Shown in pieces: positions 42,106 to 50,612 of a stretch of 64,000 nucleotides of DNA. Numbering within the stretch: position 1 is the stretch's first letter; each line of letters opens with the position of its first letter. The stretch spans positions 215,994 through 279,993 of the forward strand of contig JAPPNK010000026.1 in assembly GCA_028818695.1 (NCBI GenBank), written 5' to 3'. The notes under the pieces were generated by a model. It did not search any database. It saw only the letters and a program-made list of their open reading frames with translations, and was not told the DNA's origin. The translations under genes and the position numbers were made by a program. Source of the stretch: Candidatus Poribacteria bacterium (lineage in GTDB: Bacteria > Poribacteria > WGA-4E > GCA-2687025).

Positions 42106-43647
42106 ATGAGCGGATTTGAAAGGTTTTCGAATTTCAAAGCGATTCTGCTTTCTGCTGGCGCGGTTTTGCTGATAGCGGCGCTGGCGTTTCTTGCCGCCCG
42201 CCGCGCGGCGGAGCCGCCGACAGCTGGCTCCAGCGCGGAACCAACAACAGAAAGCGGCGCGCATGACGAGGAGACGCCTGAAATCACCCCCCGCTTGGCA
42301 AAGCTTCTTCAGGCGGTGTACGACCTGCGGGGCGCTGAATCGAACCCCAAGATTCGCAAATGGCTGGAATGGTACGGAAATAAGATGATCGCCAACGGCG
42401 AAAAGGACGAGGAAATCATCCGCGCGCTTATTTTCAATCTCTGGAATATGAGGAAAACTAAGAATCCGAAAGAGCTGGAACGGTTCATCGAAGAATCGCG
42501 GGAGAGCGAGTTGGAGGATGAGACCGAAAGCGCCGGCTGGAAGTACAACCCGGAATACTCAGAGAAAATGAACCGTATCCACAAATACAGATACGAGCAG
42601 TTCGGATACTCACTCTACCGCAAAGGGAAAACGCCTCGAGCGGTCATCGAGATTCTGGTGGAGGGGATGGACGACCTGACCGCCGCCAAGTACTTGGTTG
42701 ACGCGGTGACTCAACCCGAAGGGAGTCTTTTTCCTGAGGTGAAGGGCGAATCTTGGAGCAGGAGCGAAAAAGAGTATGCGGCGGAATACGCCGACCGAGT
42801 TCTTGCGAAAGACCCGTCCTCGCTCGACGCGCTGAGAGTCAAAATATATTCAGACGTTGACACGATAGAATCGGCGCGGCTTCTGATTGAACATCATCCG
42901 GACGATGAGCAAGCGGTTCTCAGCGCTGCAAGCCAGCTGTATCTCAATTATCCTGAGGAAACAATCGACGCGATTTCACGCATTCTGCCGGAGGACGGTC
43001 TGCATTCCAGGTCGAAGTTTCATACGCTTCTCGGCAACGCGTATGAGCGTCTGGATATGCTATATGAAGCGGCAGATCAGTTTCAGAAGGCGTTCGCTGC
43101 CGGCTCTACTATGGGAGGACGTTGGCGTTATCAAATGTTAGAGCAGGGAAAACGCTCCTTTCCGTCTATCTGGGAAGAACGCGCCGCGGCCGCTGAATCG
43201 GCAAAGCAGACGCCAACCGCTCCGAGCGCGCCGTCTCATGGCCGTCCCCATGGGGCTGCCCCGGACGAGCCGCATGGCGCGCCGCCGCTGCCTGACCATC
43301 CAGACGCCCCGCGTCCTGAAGGCGCGCCGCCGCCCCCGTCCGGCGCAGCGATGGACATGGCGTCGGCATACGCCGACTTTGCGAAGGCGTACCAAGATGC
43401 GTTTGAGATGGAGTACGGACTCTCCGAGGCGACGCCAGAAGGCTACATGAACGCCTTGCTCGGAATGGCGCGCGCCTTCGCCAAAGCGGGAGACGCCCAG
43501 CATGCCCAGGACGCTTACAACGCCGTCCGCAAACGCCATTCGCGCGAGGAGGTTCAGCAGGTCTTCCGCCGCTTTGACGAACAGGAGCGTCTCAAAAGGC
43601 AGCCGCCGAGCGACGAGGAGAATGACGACAACGGCGAGGAGGATTGA
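42106..43647 (+). CDS. Large membrane-anchored TPR-like protein, twin of 14085-15638
   Basis: The protein is 513 aa with a membrane anchor (residues about 11-30) and acidic linker. The same conserved block follows (TPRLAKLLQAVYDLRGAESN to EILVEGMDDLTAAKYLVDA), then TPR-like helices (IEHHPDDEQAVLSAASQLYL, LLGNAYERLDMLYEAADQF), a Pro/His-rich hinge of different sequence from the twin, and a helical repeat (ARAFAKAGDAQHAQDAYNAV) with acidic tail. The hinge and linker diverge while the folded parts are conserved. Function unknown; probably periplasmic. Confidence 0.75.
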   Translation: MSGFERFSNFKAILLSAGAVLLIAALAFLAARRAAEPPTAGSSAEPTTESGAHDEETPEITPRLAKLLQAVYDLRGAESNPKIRKWLEWYGNKMIANGEKDEEIIRALIFNLWNMRKTKNPKELERFIEESRESELEDETESAGWKYNPEYSEKMNRIHKYRYEQFGYSLYRKGKTPRAVIEILVEGMDDLTAAKYLVDAVTQPEGSLFPEVKGESWSRSEKEYAAEYADRVLAKDPSSLDALRVKIYSDVDTIESARLLIEHHPDDEQAVLSAASQLYLNYPEETIDAISRILPEDGLHSRSKFHTLLGNAYERLDMLYEAADQFQKAFAAGSTMGGRWRYQMLEQGKRSFPSIWEERAAAAESAKQTPTAPSAPSHGRPHGAAPDEPHGAPPLPDHPDAPRPEGAPPPPSGAAMDMASAYADFAKAYQDAFEMEYGLSEATPEGYMNALLGMARAFAKAGDAQHAQDAYNAVRKRHSREEVQQVFRRFDEQERLKRQPPSDEENDDNGEED

Positions 43648-43805
43648 GCCTTAAATCTGCGCAGAGCCTTTTCGGCGGCGGCATTCATTTTCAGGCGGCG
43701 TCCGACTGCCCAACGGATCCTTCCCGCGCGGGCGCCGCTTGACAGGATCAAACCCGCCCGCCAAAATGGGCTTCAAATAGACGCATCTATCAAAGGAACA
43801 CGCCA

Positions 43806-44651
43806 ATGCGCAGACTTGCCATCTCAACATGGACGCTTCACCGCGAGCTTGGGGCGATGTATCGACAAGCGGAGCATGGGTCAAAGGAGATGATCCCGAA
43901 CGGCGGCGGCGAAGGCAGGCTGTCGCTGCTGGAAACGCCCGCGGAGCTTCAAAAACGGGGCATCGCCGCCCTGGAGGTGTGCCACTTCCATTTCCCGTCG
44001 CTTGAGAACGCCTATCTGAACCAGTTCCGCGCCGCGCTGGACGAAGCGGGCATCGAACTGTACAGCCTGCTCATCGACACGGGCGACATCGCGCATCCAG
44101 ACGACCGTCAGCGGCAAAAAGAGATCGAAACGATTCGGTTTTGGTTAAGGATCGCCGCCCAGATTGGAGCGTCGCATGCGCGCGTCGTCGCCGGCGGCAT
44201 GGACATCGGTCCTCAAAACGGCGGCGCAAAAGACCACCCTGTCATTCGGCAGAGCGCCGAGACGCTTCTCGCGCTCGCCCGCGAAGCCGCTGAAACGGAC
44301 GTTCAGGTGAACACCGAAAATTTCAGACCGCTTACCAAAACGGCGGAAAATTTGCTCGCCATTCTAGACCTGTGCGAGGGAGAGGTCGGGCTGTGCGCCG
44401 ACTTCGGCAACTACCGCGGCGACAACAAATACGATCAGCTCGCGCAGATCATCCCTAGAGCGAATGTGCTGCATGCGAAGGCGCATTATCCGACAGCGGG
44501 GCAGATGGAGCAGAAGGATTTTGAAAAGTGTCTCGATCTTGCCGACGACGCCGACTTCAACGGTCCCTATTCGCTCATCTTCGACGGTCCTGGGAGCGAA
44601 TGGGAGAGCGTCAAGCAGATTCAGGAGGTCGTTCAGCGGCGGATTCATTAG
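43806..44651 (+). CDS. Sugar phosphate isomerase/epimerase (TIM barrel)
   Basis: The protein is 281 aa with AAAGGAA upstream. The AP-endonuclease-2-like barrel starts RRLAISTWTLHREL. Metal-site segments are VQVNTENFRPL (Glu), GLCADFGNYRG (Asp), VLHAKAHYPT (His) and YSLIFDGPGSEWE near the end. The substrate is unknown. Its last 41 bases overlap the 3' end of the convergent EamA transporter gene. Confidence 0.87.
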   Translation: MRRLAISTWTLHRELGAMYRQAEHGSKEMIPNGGGEGRLSLLETPAELQKRGIAALEVCHFHFPSLENAYLNQFRAALDEAGIELYSLLIDTGDIAHPDDRQRQKEIETIRFWLRIAAQIGASHARVVAGGMDIGPQNGGAKDHPVIRQSAETLLALAREAAETDVQVNTENFRPLTKTAENLLAILDLCEGEVGLCADFGNYRGDNKYDQLAQIIPRANVLHAKAHYPTAGQMEQKDFEKCLDLADDADFNGPYSLIFDGPGSEWESVKQIQEVVQRRIH

Positions 44652-45540
44652 GGCGTCCGCCGCGCAGGAGAGCGGACGCTTCATGGGCGGCGATGGAGAC
44701 GAGCAGCGCGCCCGCCCCGATCCATTGTATCAGGGAAAGCCTGTCGCCTCCGATCCATAAACCGAAAAGGAGCGCAAACGCAGATTCCAGCGTCAGCAGC
44801 ATCGCCGTCCGCGCCGAAGAGATGCGCTGCTGCGCGTAGGTCAAGATCAGATAGCAGACGCCGGAGGCGCCAAGCCCCGTCAACAGCAGCCCCGGCCAGA
44901 CGGACGGCGGCGGCGCCGAAGCCCCTTCAAAAAGAAGAGCCGCGGCGGAAAATAGAACGGCGCACGCGAGCATCTGCGCGAAGGTCAGCGCAACCGCGTT
45001 CAAGCCGGGCGCAAAGCGGGATGTGAGCGTCAGATGTAACGCAAAGCCGAACGCGCATCCGAGCGTCAGCAGGTCGCCTGGGCGCGCCTCGGCCGGCGAT
45101 GCGCCCGTCATGAAGCCGAGTCCGCCCAAAGCCGCCAGCGCGAAAACGGCGGCCGTCTTCAACACAGGTTTTTGAAACAGCGCCCTGTCTAGGAGCGGCG
45201 CGATCAGGACGACGCAGCCCGTGATGAGTCCCGAATTTGTGGGCGAGGCGTATTTCAAACCCCAGGTTTGCAAAAAATAGCCGAGCGCGATCGGCAAGCC
45301 GAGCGTCAGCCCGACGCAGAAGGCGCGGCGCGTCATTTTAAAAGGCTTAAACAGAACAAACGGAAACAGCGCTCCCGCCGCCAAGACGAAGCGAACCGCC
45401 AGAAAACTCAAAAAGTTGTATGCTTGGATCGCCTCGTCCACGACGACAAAGGTCGCGCCCCAGAGCGCCGTCGCGCCGATGAGCAGGAGCGTCGGGGCGG
45501 CGTTCGTTTTGGTCGGTTGAGGGGCGGGCGCCGCGTTCAT
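44611..45540 (-). CDS. EamA-type (DMT superfamily) transporter
   Basis: The protein is 309 aa from ATG 45540; a GTG 12 bases earlier is possible. About ten hydrophobic helices form two EamA repeats: LLLIGATALWGATFVVVDEA with WGLKYASPTNSGLITG in the first half, and GASGVCYLILTYAQQRISSA with LESAFALLFGLWIGGD in the second. It is probably an inner-membrane exporter or permease of small metabolites. It lies between two sugar-isomerase genes, but on the opposite strand. Confidence 0.9.
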   Translation of the reverse strand: MNAAPAPQPTKTNAAPTLLLIGATALWGATFVVVDEAIQAYNFLSFLAVRFVLAAGALFPFVLFKPFKMTRRAFCVGLTLGLPIALGYFLQTWGLKYASPTNSGLITGCVVLIAPLLDRALFQKPVLKTAAVFALAALGGLGFMTGASPAEARPGDLLTLGCAFGFALHLTLTSRFAPGLNAVALTFAQMLACAVLFSAAALLFEGASAPPPSVWPGLLLTGLGASGVCYLILTYAQQRISSARTAMLLTLESAFALLFGLWIGGDRLSLIQWIGAGALLVSIAAHEASALLRGGRPNESAAERPPESA

Positions 45541-45599
45541 ATGCGTTGGCACGATTGTTGCTTGATTGCGCGTAGGTTCTCATTCAAAGGAGCGGGTTC

Positions 45600-46409
45600 A
45601 TGCATTGCATTGTCTTTCCGAGATTCTTCCAAAAACTGAGCGTACCGCAGTTGGCAAGCGAGTTGAGCCGCCTCGGCTTTGACGGCGTTGACGTCATGGC
45701 GCGGGACGGTTACTGGACAACGCCCTCGAATCTGCCCCGCACACTGTCCCATTTCGTACGTACGATGTACGATTTCGGACTCTCGGCGGAGAACGCGACG
45801 ACCGAGTATCTTGACCCGAACAAGCCGGGCGCCGAAGCGGGAGTCGCCGCTCTAGCTGAAAACGGCATACGGCAGTTCCGCCTGAAGCATATCGCATACC
45901 GCGGCCCGAAAACATACCGCAGCGACCTTGATCGCGCCAAACATTATTTTGACGGATGGGAACGAATCGGCGAAAAGCATGGGATACGCGCTTTTTTACA
46001 GACGCACGGCGGCTCCATTCATCCGAGCGCGAGCGCGTCGATCCGTCTTGTAGAGGGGCTGAACCCCGCGTATATCGGCGTTCACCATGACCCTGGCAAC
46101 ATGATCTGCCAAGAAGGGTATGAGAACTGGGAGATCGGGTTCGACATACTGGGCGAGTATCTCTGCATGCTGGGTGTGAAGAACGCGGCATTTTTTCAGA
46201 CAGCGGACGGAAAATGGAAGCGCAGATGGACGCCGCTTGCCGAAGGCGCGGTCGATTACCGGCAGGTTTTGAAAGCGGCTCAGAAGACCAGCTTCAACGG
46301 ACCGCTCTGCATGCACAACTTTTATAAGCGCGGGCTTGAGCATCTAAAGCGGCAGACGCGCGCCGATTTGGAACATTTGAGAGCATTGATCAAGGAGGTT
46401 GAGGCATAA
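45600..46409 (+). CDS. Sugar phosphate isomerase/epimerase (TIM barrel)
   Basis: The protein is 269 aa with AAAGGAG upstream. The barrel starts with a hydrophobic strand and FQKLSVPQLASELSRLGFDG. Metal-site segments are RAFLQTHGGSIHPS, YIGVHHDPGNMICQE and LGVKNAAFFQTADGKW. The closing part is SFNGPLCMHNFY. It belongs to the same broad fold as the genes at 18883 and 43806 but is only distantly similar to them. Substrate unknown. Confidence 0.85.
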   Translation: MHCIVFPRFFQKLSVPQLASELSRLGFDGVDVMARDGYWTTPSNLPRTLSHFVRTMYDFGLSAENATTEYLDPNKPGAEAGVAALAENGIRQFRLKHIAYRGPKTYRSDLDRAKHYFDGWERIGEKHGIRAFLQTHGGSIHPSASASIRLVEGLNPAYIGVHHDPGNMICQEGYENWEIGFDILGEYLCMLGVKNAAFFQTADGKWKRRWTPLAEGAVDYRQVLKAAQKTSFNGPLCMHNFYKRGLEHLKRQTRADLEHLRALIKEVEA

Positions 46410-46555
46410 AGGGAGGCATGGTCGGCGGGCAGCCGCGTAAAAGGAACGCCTTCGCCTAAGGTACATCCGCTTTGCCAAAACATTTGCGGTTTGCGCCGTT
46501 ACTGTATATGATATGGACGTTCATATGCGGCGGACATCCACAAAGGAGGCGGGCG

Positions 46556-48751
46556 GTGAAACACGCCGAAGCGACCGCGCAAGCGCATACCGAAGCGCCA
46601 ACCATCGATCTGAAAGACCCGTCGCTCTATATCAACCGAGAGCTGAGCTGGATCGAATTCAACGGGCGCGTACTGGGCGAGGCGCAAGACCCTGAAAAAC
46701 CGATCGCCGAGCGACTCAAATTTCTCGCCATCGTCGGCTCCAACCTGGACGAATTCTTTATGGTGCGCGTCGCAGGATTGAAGCGGCAGGTGGAATCCGG
46801 CGCGCTGTACGCCGCCGCCGACGGACTCACGCCCGCCGAGCAGCTGGAGCGAATCTCCGCCGCCTGCCACCAACAGATACGCGCCCAGTACCAGTGCCTT
46901 TTACAAGACGCGCTCCCCGCCCTTGAAGAGCGCGGCGTCGCCATTCATCCCATCAGCGAACTCTCCCCCGACCTATACGAATGGATCGACAACTACTTCC
47001 ACCGACAGGTTTTCCCTGTGTTGACGCCGCTCGCCATCGACTCTGGGCATCCATTTCCGCGCCTGCGGTCAATGACCCTGAACCTGGCGGTCTCCCTGCG
47101 CAAGAGAATGGGCGGGCGCGTGAACTCCTACTTTGCCGTCGTCCAGACCCCGCAGCCAATTTCCAGATTCGTCCGCCTGCCCGTAGAGGGGCTGCGCTTC
47201 GCCCTGCTGGAAGACATCATCATGGAGTTCATCGGCGACCTGTTCCACGGGCTAGAGATCGAAAGCTGCCATCCGTTTTATGTGCTGCGCGACAGCGATC
47301 TGGAGATCGACGAGGAGGAAAGCCAGGACCTGCTGGAGATGATTGAGGGCGAGCTGCGCAAACGCGCGACGACCGCCGTCGTGCGGCTCGACATCGGAGC
47401 CGACTGCCCAGACGACGTCCTGGAGCATCTCATGCGCGGGCTGAACCTGAAAGAGAAGGATGTGTACCGCGTCGACGGCATGCTGCGGCTGCGCGACCTC
47501 ATGGGGCTGACGGGGCAGATCGATCTGCCGGAGCTGTTTTATCCGCCGTTTGTGCCGCACACCATCTCGCGCATGAAGGCGTCCCAGGACATTTTTGAAA
47601 CGATACGGAACGGGGACATTCTGCTTCATCATCCGTATGAGTCGTTTGACACAGTCATTGAGTTTTTGAACCAATCCGCGAACGACCCGGACGTGCTGGC
47701 GATCAAGCAGACGCTTTACCGAACGGACGGCGATTCCGCCATCGTTCAGGCGCTTGAAACGGCGGCGGAAAACGGCAAGCAGGTGACGGCGCTGGTGGAG
47801 CTGAAGGCGCGGTTTGACGAGCAGGCGAACATTGCGTGGGCGCGTCGGCTCGAACGGGCGGGGGTGCATGTGGTGTACGGGCTTGTCGGGTTGAAGACGC
47901 ACTGCAAGGCGCTGTTGGTTGTGCGGCAGGAGGAGGGGCTGGACAGGCTGCGCCGTTATGCGCATCTCGGGACCGGAAATTACAACTCCTCAACGGCGCG
48001 GCTTTACACGGACCTGGGGCTTTTGACGTGCGACCTTCAATTTGGGCGGGACGCCTCGCGCCTTTTCAACCTGTTGACAGGGTTTTCGGAGTTTCCGGTC
48101 TGGCGCCGTTTCATTGTCGCGCCGCTGGAGCTGCAGGACGCGACGGTGGAGATGATACGGCGGGAGCAGAAGCATGCGGAGGAGGGTCGGCAGGGGCGGA
48201 TCATCGCCAAGATGAATTCGCTGGTGGACCCGCGCACGATTCGGGCGCTGTATCGGGCGTCGCGGGCGGGGGTTCAGATCGATCTGATTGTGCGGGGCAT
48301 CTGCTGCCTGCGGGCGGGGATTCCCGGCGTGAGCGAAAATATCCGCGTCCGCAGCGTCGTCGGACGCTTTTTGGAGCATACGCGGGTGTACTATTTCCGC
48401 AACAACGGCTCTGAAGAGGTGTATTTGTCAAGCGCGGACTGGATGCCGCGCAACTTCTTGCGGCGGGTGGAAATCATGTTTCCGATAGAGGATCCGCGTT
48501 TGAAACGGCGCATCATTGAGGAGACGCTGGAGCTGCATCTAAAGGACGATTGCCAGGCGCGGACGCAGAATCCGGACGGCTCGTATGAATGGACGAAGGC
48601 GCCGATCGGCGAGCGCATAGACAGTCAGGCGCAGTTTTTAGAAATTGCGGCGAAGGAACATGGCGAACAGACGATGCGCCCGTTCAGCGCCGACTTTTTG
48701 CTGCGGCATGTTTCAGAGCGCGACCTCGTCCATTTTGTGTTGGATGAGTGA
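46556..48751 (+). CDS. ppk1: Polyphosphate kinase 1
   Basis: This 731-aa enzyme builds polyphosphate from ATP and reverses the reaction. The start is GTG 46556, because AAAGGAGG lies six bases before it and the N-terminal domain then begins normally. INRELSWIEFNGRVL and VGSNLDEFFMVRVAGLKRQV are family signatures. The catalytic region holds His449 in GLKTHCKALLVVR and His470 in RRYAHLGTGNYN. The C-terminal GICCLRAGIPGVSENIRVRS and a complete end are present. A PPK2 gene lies at 62619, so both kinase classes occur. Confidence 0.97.
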   Translation: MKHAEATAQAHTEAPTIDLKDPSLYINRELSWIEFNGRVLGEAQDPEKPIAERLKFLAIVGSNLDEFFMVRVAGLKRQVESGALYAAADGLTPAEQLERISAACHQQIRAQYQCLLQDALPALEERGVAIHPISELSPDLYEWIDNYFHRQVFPVLTPLAIDSGHPFPRLRSMTLNLAVSLRKRMGGRVNSYFAVVQTPQPISRFVRLPVEGLRFALLEDIIMEFIGDLFHGLEIESCHPFYVLRDSDLEIDEEESQDLLEMIEGELRKRATTAVVRLDIGADCPDDVLEHLMRGLNLKEKDVYRVDGMLRLRDLMGLTGQIDLPELFYPPFVPHTISRMKASQDIFETIRNGDILLHHPYESFDTVIEFLNQSANDPDVLAIKQTLYRTDGDSAIVQALETAAENGKQVTALVELKARFDEQANIAWARRLERAGVHVVYGLVGLKTHCKALLVVRQEEGLDRLRRYAHLGTGNYNSSTARLYTDLGLLTCDLQFGRDASRLFNLLTGFSEFPVWRRFIVAPLELQDATVEMIRREQKHAEEGRQGRIIAKMNSLVDPRTIRALYRASRAGVQIDLIVRGICCLRAGIPGVSENIRVRSVVGRFLEHTRVYYFRNNGSEEVYLSSADWMPRNFLRRVEIMFPIEDPRLKRRIIEETLELHLKDDCQARTQNPDGSYEWTKAPIGERIDSQAQFLEIAAKEHGEQTMRPFSADFLLRHVSERDLVHFVLDE

Positions 48752-48778
48752 ACGCGGACGTCGTCTGTTGAACTCTGG

Positions 48779-48798
48779 ATTCTCGCTTTCGCGGGAAT
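48779..48798. repeat. dRS3-like palindrome
   Basis: ATTCTCGCTTTCGCGGGAAT has one mismatch. Sixty bases on, the minus strand of about 48836-48876 reads CTTAAGTTTGGATATTTGAA, a decayed form of the TAAAGTTGGGACATT unit at 50380. Nothing else is seen in the 216-bp gap. Confidence 0.65.
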
Positions 48799-48967
48799 GA
48801 CTGCCTGGCTGGCGAAGCCCGCCCCAACAGACTCATCGATAGTCTTTTCATTCAAATATCCAAACTTAAGGAGCCATGCCGTCTTCGCTCTTGATTGAGC
48901 GCCCGATTCGATGCATGATAGACATAGCGGCAACCTTTCTTTAGACAAAGCAGCGGACGCCCCCAAT

Positions 48968-49705
48968 ATGCGCATCGCTATTCTGAGCGACATCCACGGG
49001 AATCTCGAAGCGCTCGAAGCGGTCATGGCGAGTCTCGAAACGCAGCCCATCGACGAGATCTGGTTCCTCGGAGACGCTGTCGGGTACGGAGGCGACCCCG
49101 AAGAGACCTCGCGCCTCTTAGCCAAAACAGGGCTGGCATGCGCTGTCCGCGGCAACCATGACAAGGTGGTCGCCGGCATTGAGGAGCCGATCGGTTTCTC
49201 GCCCATCGCGCGCGACGCGGCGCTCCGAACGCGCGATCTGGTCTCCCCTGAAACGCTTGACTGGCTGCGCGCCCTGCCGAAGGGGCCTGTTCAGGTGAAT
49301 CCGCAGACGGCCGCCTGCCACGGCAGCTGGGAAGACGAGGACGGGTATATCATCTTCGCCCAAGACGCCGCCTATACGTTCTACTATATGGAGACGGAGC
49401 TGCTCTTTTTTGGGCATAGCCACCGCGCCGGCGTCTTTGCGGAAATGAACGGGCGCGTCTTTGAATGGCCAGCCGAACCGAACGAGGAAGCCGAACTCCA
49501 GATGGACGCAAGGTATCTCATCAACCCAGGCTCCATCGGTCAGCCGCGCGACCGCGACCCGCGCGCCGCCTACGCCCTTTTTGACACCAACACGCTCCGC
49601 CTCACGCTCTGCCGCGTCCGGTACGACATCCGCCAGGCGCAGATGAAAATCGTCCAAGCGGGATTGCCGGAGATGAACGCGCTGCGTCTGGCAGAGGGGC
49701 GGTGA
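48968..49705 (+). CDS. YfcE/MJ0936-like metallophosphoesterase
   Basis: The protein is 245 aa from ATG 48968, chosen because the calcineurin-like core starts there with MRIAILSDIHGNLEALEAV (metal motif DxH). GDAVGYGGDP, RGNHDKVV and FFGHSHRAG supply the other metal ligands, and LINPGSIGQPRDRDPRAAYA is a typical C-terminal signature. It should hydrolyse phosphodiesters or phosphomonoesters; the substrate is unknown. Its stop overlaps the next gene's GTG start by 4 nt. Confidence 0.92.
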   Translation: MRIAILSDIHGNLEALEAVMASLETQPIDEIWFLGDAVGYGGDPEETSRLLAKTGLACAVRGNHDKVVAGIEEPIGFSPIARDAALRTRDLVSPETLDWLRALPKGPVQVNPQTAACHGSWEDEDGYIIFAQDAAYTFYYMETELLFFGHSHRAGVFAEMNGRVFEWPAEPNEEAELQMDARYLINPGSIGQPRDRDPRAAYALFDTNTLRLTLCRVRYDIRQAQMKIVQAGLPEMNALRLAEGR

Positions 49706-50343
49706 AACCGCTCGCGGTAGGGCTGGCGCTGGCGGCGGCTGCGTCTGGAAACGAATGGGCATGCCTCGCGCTCGGCCTTGGCGCTTGGGCGGCTCTCTGG
49801 CGGGGGGTTGAGCGCAAGGAAACGCTGTGGACGGTTCTCGCCGCCGGAGCGTCTGCCGCTGCCGTTGATCTCACGCTTGCCCGCTCCACGCTGCTTTTTT
49901 ATCTGCATCCGGAGCTGGCAGGTTTGGAATGGGCGGTCGGTCCGTCGGTTGCGCGGGGGGCTCTCATAGCGGTTGCGCTGGAGGTCTATCTATACGCCCG
50001 CCGTTCGCGTTCCTCCTTGGCGGCAGGCGCGAGCGCGGGTCTGGCAGGGTTTTGCTTCGGTTTATTGATGGACGCGCTCGGCGTTCGCCGCGGTTTATGG
50101 GTATGGAACGCGGCGCTGATTCCGGATATAACCGCGCTGGAAGCGCCGCTGTTCGTTCCGTTTGCTTGGGGTACGACCTTCGCGTTTTCAGGGTTTTATA
50201 TCCATATGACGGCTCGGATCAAGCGGCGCTTGCCGCCGATTGCGCGTCCAATTGGGTCGGGGTTGATGTGCGGAACGGCTCTGGGGGGCTTTTTGCTGTT
50301 TTATCTGCTGCTGTTTTGGAGCTTCGCCGGCCGCTCTATGTGA
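49702..50343 (+). CDS. Polytopic membrane protein of unknown function
   Basis: The protein is 213 aa starting at GTG 49702, overlapping the upstream stop (GTGA). About six hydrophobic segments are separated by short Arg-rich loops. Recognisable pieces include LWTVLAAGASAAAVDLTLAR, LMDALGVRRGLWVWNAALIP and a last helix GFLLFYLLLFWSFAG. The Trp/Asn-containing loop is reminiscent of carotenoid-biosynthesis-type membrane proteins, but I would not name it. Coupling to the phosphoesterase suggests cotranscription. Confidence 0.7.
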   Translation: MKPLAVGLALAAAASGNEWACLALGLGAWAALWRGVERKETLWTVLAAGASAAAVDLTLARSTLLFYLHPELAGLEWAVGPSVARGALIAVALEVYLYARRSRSSLAAGASAGLAGFCFGLLMDALGVRRGLWVWNAALIPDITALEAPLFVPFAWGTTFAFSGFYIHMTARIKRRLPPIARPIGSGLMCGTALGGFLLFYLLLFWSFAGRSM

Positions 50344-50379
50344 CGGCGCGCCGCCTCAAAAACATACGGACACCATGCG

Positions 50380-50612
50380 TAAAGTTGGGACATTTGAACG
50401 AATGATCGCTCTATTTATGGGAAAAAGCGCCGCCAGCCAGGTTGTCCCCCGCTTCCGCGAGGACATGCATTCCCGCGAAAGCGGGAATGCAGAAGCCGCG
50501 CCCCAAGCCGCCATTCCCGCGCAGCATGTCCCCGTGAAAACGGGGAGCGGGGAACGGAGAGAGAATCCAGAAGCCGCGCCCCAAGCCGTCATTCCCGCGA
50601 AAGCGGGAATCT
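50380..50612. repeat. Repeat block: AAGTTGGGACATT motif plus nested palindromes
   Basis: TAAAGTTGGGACATT (50380-50394) starts the block and is followed by a flank also found near 35340. Then come a GTCCCCGC-type palindrome (about 50447-50465), ATTCCCGCGAAAGCGGGAAT (50469-50488), a disrupted copy from 50513 with a second palindrome CATGTCCCCGTGAAAACGGG (from 50525) inside it, and an intact copy at 50591-50610. The segment CAGAAGCCGCGCCCCAAGCC occurs twice (50490 and 50569), so the block grew by duplication. Confidence 0.75.

Noticed and set aside
50440-50612. Possible CRISPR array from repeated palindromes
   Set aside because: Repeats are unequally spaced, nested and without uniform spacers; no cas genes are present.
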